This document shows, piece after piece, positions 6,790-9,898 of a stretch of 9,898 nt of DNA. The stretch covers positions 1 through 9,898 of the forward strand of contig CAMPKP010000132.1 in NCBI GenBank assembly GCA_946887295.1, read 5' to 3'. The stretch is from an uncultured Gemmatimonadota bacterium. GTDB taxonomy: Bacteria > Gemmatimonadota > Gemmatimonadetes > Gemmatimonadales > GWC2-71-9. The translations under genes were made by a program, and so were the position numbers. The notes under the pieces are model-generated. The model made no database searches, had not been told where the DNA came from, and saw only the letters and a program-made list of their open reading frames with translations. The stretch's first letter is position 1. Every line of letters begins with the position of its first letter.

Positions 6790-9683
6790 CCCGCGGCGCA
6801 CAGCAGCAGGACCCAGCCCCCCGCCCTGAGCCAGGGCTCGGCCCGGCTCCCCGGCACCACCAGCGCGACGCGCGAGAGCGGGTCGCCCACCACCGTGAAC
6901 CCGGCCCACTCACCCGGAGGGGCGCCGCGCCGGATCGCGGCGAGCTTCGCCTCGCGCAGCGCCTCCGCGACCGGCCGCCCGCGTGCCAGTCCGTCGTAGA
7001 GATCCGACACCAGCCGCACCGTGCTGCGGTCGCCGACTCGCCACTGCGTCGCGACCACCGATCTCGCGCCGGCCGCGACGAGCGGCGTGGTGAGGCCCTG
7101 GACTCCCTCGCCGGCCACGGTCACGCCGCCCGCCGTGCGGCAGGCGGAGAGCACCACCATGTCGGCGTCGAGCCTCAGATCGGCGAGGTCGGCGGGTGAG
7201 AGAAAGCCGTCCTCCTGCGCCCCGGGCGCGAGCGCGAGCGCGGTGCGGCTGAGCGAGCCCTCGTCCACCACGGCATGGGTCGCCAGGTGGATGACGCGGA
7301 ACCGGTCCAGCCGCGCGTGCTTGAGCCATTCCTCGCTCGCGTCCTCCCGCACCCGGACCTCGGACCCGCCGAGGGCGTAGCGTGCCACCTCGCGGGCCTC
7401 CTCGCCGCTGCCGGTGAGCCGCGGCAGCCCACCTTCCGAGGTGAACGCCGAGCGGAAGACCTCGGCCTCCCGGGTCGTGCCCGATGCGGGCTCCACCGGG
7501 AACGCGGGATCCCCCAGGGCCAGGATCCGCGTCTGGCTCACCAGCGGCGTGGGGGCGTGCTTGCGCCAGAGCGACGCGGCGAGGCTCGCCGAGGGCGCGA
7601 GGCCGATGGCCCACCGCTCCACGGCCGGCCGGCCGTCGGCCAGCTGAAGCGCGTCGAAGGGCACCCGGTGAAGCGGGCCGTCGGGTATCACCACCAGCTG
7701 CGTGACTCCACCCGGCAGCGCATCGAGCGCCGGATCGAGCAGCGCGGCGCCCAGCCTCCTTGCGAGCAGATCCGGCCGGTCGCCGCCCTCGAGCAGCGCC
7801 ACCAGCCGGCGGATGGCGGGCACCAGCGTGTCCACGCTCGGCAGCACTCGCGCCTGCACCCCCGCGCGGGTGAGCACGAAGAGCGTGGTCGGCGCGCCCT
7901 CGCTGCCCGCGACGTACTCCAGGATGGCGGTCGCGCTGTCGGGCAGCGCGGCGGAGATCTCGCCGGCGGCCAGCGGGCGCGCCCGCTGCACCGGTGCGGA
8001 TGCCGCCACCGGGCTCTCCCGCAGCACCTCGGCCTGGTTGAGCCGGTCGGTGAGCATCCGCGCCCGCCGCTGCTCGGCGAGCGCGAACGCGGTGTCCGCC
8101 CTGCCGCCGCCGGCCAGGGCGGCCAGCACGGCTGCGGTAGGCGCCTGCGGATCGTACTCGCCGAGCACCGTGGCCGAGAAGGCGTAGGCCCGGAGCTCGT
8201 CGTCTCCCAGCGACGCGCGCCATTCCTCGAGCTCCCGGCCGGCGGAGGTGATCTCGTGCTCCGCGCGGCTCAGGTCGCCGCGCTTCGCGGCCACCTCGGC
8301 CAGGCGCACCCGCGTGGCGTGCCGGACCAGCCGGTCCTCCGGCGGGATCCGCCGGAGAAATCGTCCGAAGAGCTGCCCGGCCTCGGCGAGCCTGCCGCGT
8401 CCCAGCGCCAGCACGCCACGATCGTAGATCAGCGCGCCGGTCATCTGGTCGAGCCCGCGGTCGCGCGCCTTTCGGTCCGCCCCGGCGAGCTGGCGCTCCG
8501 CCTCGGCCCAATCCCCTTGTCGCATCGCTACCCGCGCGAGCCGCTGGTGGGCCTCTACGACGTCCTCGAAGAATCCGTCGCGCTCGGCCTCCTCCAGCGT
8601 GGCGGCGAGGGCCCGGCGCGCGTCGTCCAGCTCGCCGGAGGCCGCCATCACCTCGGCGCGGTTCTGCCGCGAGATCATGGCGCCTTCGCCCAGGCCCAGC
8701 GAGTCGTAGAGCGCGGCCGCGCGCTCGAAATGGTCCGCCGCGGTCGCCAGGTCCCCGACCCGCAGCGCCAGCATGCCCAGACCGCCGAAGGCGTAGGCCG
8801 TCCGCTGCCGGTTGCGGGAGAGCGTCGCCTCGGCGAGGACCTGGCCGAGGGCGACCTTGGCCTCGCCCAGCCGGCCTCGAGCCTGCAGCTCGTCGCTGCG
8901 CCGGGAGTAGAGGCGCGCGAGAGACGCGTGCGCGCGCGCGGCTCGCAGCAGCTGCTCCGCCCGCGCCATGATGGGAAAGACCGAGTCGGCCCGGCCCTGT
9001 ATGCTGTGGATCAGGGCGTGCGCCTCGAGGCAGTGCCCGGTCAGCGATTTCTCGCCCAGGCGCTCCGCCATGTGGACGCCGTCGCGGATGATCCTCGAGG
9101 CTCCCGAGTCGCCGGCGACGCCGCGGAAGAGGCCGAGGCGGCAGAGGTACTCGCCCCGCTCCCAGCTGTCGCCCGGCGGGAGGAGGCGCCTCAGGGAGTC
9201 GAGGGTGGCCAGGGCCGGATCGGCGGGGCCGCCCGAGCTCCGGGTGCCGCTCAACCCGATCAGCGCGTCCATCTCCCCGCCGCGGTCCCCCGCTGCCCGC
9301 GCCTCCCGCAGCGCGAGCGCGACCAGCGAGTCGGCCTTGCCCTTGTCGCCTCCGCCGAGCGCCACCCGGTAGAGACCGAGCCGCGCCTGCACGGTCCAGG
9401 GATCGGGCCTGGGGCCGCTGCGGGCCAGCAATCCGTTGAAGAGGCGCTCCGCGGCCGCGAAGTCGTACGTGAGGCGGGCGAGGGTGGCGAGCCCGAGGGC
9501 CGCGGCGCGGTCGGTCGAATCGCGCCGCAGCGCCGCCACCCAGCCGGTGGTCACCGCGGCGGCACTGTCGTCGGCGTAGGCCCGCTCGGCGGTCTGCACG
9601 ACGTCGCGGGCGCCGTCCTGAACGGCGGCGAGGGGCGAGCCCAGGGCCGCGAGGGCGGCGCCCGCGAGGAGGAGAGAGCGCAT
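6708..9683 (-). CDS. Exported, membrane-anchored TPR-CHAT (caspase-like) protein, 991 aa
   Basis: CHAT domains are caspase/separase-related (clan CD) and often act as proteases switched on through partner repeats. An N-terminal signal peptide (LLLAGAALAALGSPLAA, residues ~4-20) is followed by TPR-type helical repeats over about 25-560, for example RTAYAFGGLGMLALRVGDLA and ALIYDRGVLALGRGRLAEA. The CHAT domain covers about 590-935, with LVVIPDGPLHRVPFDAL at ~663-679, the catalytic His803 in HLATHAVVDE and Cys848 in LSACRTAGG, so the dyad is intact. A transmembrane helix (about 951-969) and a basic tail (RRRGRR) follow, predicting the TPR and CHAT parts outside the cytoplasm. ATG 9683 matches the signal peptide; no Shine-Dalgarno is seen. 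It starts 32 bp after the upstream gene, so the two are probably co-transcribed. The 3' end overlaps the anti-sigma gene. Protease activity and substrate are inferred. Confidence 0.9.
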   Translation of the reverse strand: MRSLLLAGAALAALGSPLAAVQDGARDVVQTAERAYADDSAAAVTTGWVAALRRDSTDRAAALGLATLARLTYDFAAAERLFNGLLARSGPRPDPWTVQARLGLYRVALGGGDKGKADSLVALALREARAAGDRGGEMDALIGLSGTRSSGGPADPALATLDSLRRLLPPGDSWERGEYLCRLGLFRGVAGDSGASRIIRDGVHMAERLGEKSLTGHCLEAHALIHSIQGRADSVFPIMARAEQLLRAARAHASLARLYSRRSDELQARGRLGEAKVALGQVLAEATLSRNRQRTAYAFGGLGMLALRVGDLATAADHFERAAALYDSLGLGEGAMISRQNRAEVMAASGELDDARRALAATLEEAERDGFFEDVVEAHQRLARVAMRQGDWAEAERQLAGADRKARDRGLDQMTGALIYDRGVLALGRGRLAEAGQLFGRFLRRIPPEDRLVRHATRVRLAEVAAKRGDLSRAEHEITSAGRELEEWRASLGDDELRAYAFSATVLGEYDPQAPTAAVLAALAGGGRADTAFALAEQRRARMLTDRLNQAEVLRESPVAASAPVQRARPLAAGEISAALPDSATAILEYVAGSEGAPTTLFVLTRAGVQARVLPSVDTLVPAIRRLVALLEGGDRPDLLARRLGAALLDPALDALPGGVTQLVVIPDGPLHRVPFDALQLADGRPAVERWAIGLAPSASLAASLWRKHAPTPLVSQTRILALGDPAFPVEPASGTTREAEVFRSAFTSEGGLPRLTGSGEEAREVARYALGGSEVRVREDASEEWLKHARLDRFRVIHLATHAVVDEGSLSRTALALAPGAQEDGFLSPADLADLRLDADMVVLSACRTAGGVTVAGEGVQGLTTPLVAAGARSVVATQWRVGDRSTVRLVSDLYDGLARGRPVAEALREAKLAAIRRGAPPGEWAGFTVVGDPLSRVALVVPGSRAEPWLRAGGWVLLLCAAGYWAVRRRGRRVERASLPREVAPTHQR

Positions 9684-9715
9684 CAGGGTCGGGATGTGGG
9701 TCGGATTCGGTGCTG

Positions 9716-9898
9716 CTACTTCATGGCTTCCCGGATCTCGCCCGCGGCGGCGATGGCGTTGTCCACGTCGCGGGAGAGCGCCTTGGCCTGCTGCGTCGCC
9801 TGCGTGAGATCGCCCAGCACCGCGGCCACTCCCGCGGAGCGGAGCCGCAGGAGGTCGAACCGCACGTTCTGCATGGCGAGGACGCAGGACTCGAGGTG
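9716..9898 (-). CDS. C-terminal fragment of an unidentified protein
   Basis: A frame enters from the right edge and ends at TAG 9718-9716, giving 60 visible residues. They are Ala/Leu-rich and helical, probably coiled-coil: segments such as VRFDLLRLRSAGVAAVLGDL and TQATQQAKALSRDVDNAIAA, ending EIREAMK. It lies 32 bp upstream of the CHAT gene on the same strand, so it is probably in the same operon and may function with it. The family cannot be recognised from this tail. Confidence 0.75.
   Translation of the reverse strand, partial: HLESCVLAMQNVRFDLLRLRSAGVAAVLGDLTQATQQAKALSRDVDNAIAAAGEIREAMK

Noticed and set aside
6910..8511. 533-codon minus-strand open frame inside the CHAT gene in another frame.
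   Set aside because: It is Arg/Gly/Ala-rich and low in complexity, with no recognisable domain; the overlapping frame encodes the intact TPR-CHAT protein.

Overview
The window is about 9.9 kb of very GC-rich bacterial chromosome (I estimate roughly 70% G+C by eye) with tight gene packing. The gene content fits a soil-type Gemmatimonadota or a similar lineage: a fused E1-alpha/E1-beta 2-oxoacid dehydrogenase, an ECF-like sigma factor with a zinc-finger membrane anti-sigma factor, and a long exported TPR-CHAT protein. The lineage is an inference; there is no rRNA or marker gene. No tRNA, rRNA, CRISPR array, transposase or phage gene was found.

Layout. (1) 2-166, plus: the tail of a gene entering from the left, possibly a SAM-dependent methyltransferase. 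(2) 2115-135, minus: a probable two-gene operon of a DUF998-type membrane protein and an MFS transporter. (3) 2116-2420: a divergent intergenic region dominated by a 131-bp imperfect palindrome. (4) 2421-4544, plus: the fused thiamine-diphosphate E1 enzyme, with no E2 or E3 in view. (5) 5144-4572, minus: a small secreted protein of unknown function whose acidic tail is built from a 15-bp tandem repeat. (6) 5145-5575: a region without a gene that holds a coherent minus-strand transcription unit: a TTGACA promoter, a leader, a roughly 100-nt structured RNA resembling a SAM-I/SAM-IV riboswitch, and a strong intrinsic terminator directly after it. (7) 5576-6789, plus: sigma factor and anti-sigma factor with ATGA overlap. 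(8) 9683-6708, minus: a 991-residue TPR-CHAT protein with signal peptide, intact His/Cys dyad and a C-terminal membrane anchor, convergent with and overlapping the anti-sigma gene by 82 bp. (9) 9898-9716, minus: the tail of a further gene just upstream of the CHAT gene.

How the parts may work together. The sigma/anti-sigma pair looks like a trans-envelope signalling module. The neighbouring CHAT protein carries a caspase-like domain predicted to lie on the same side of the membrane as the sensor domain of the anti-sigma factor, so it could be the protease that releases the sigma factor or an effector beside it; this is inference. The two most unusual items are the SAM-riboswitch-like RNA in front of a secreted protein with no evident link to methionine, and the long palindrome between the DUF998 and E1 genes.
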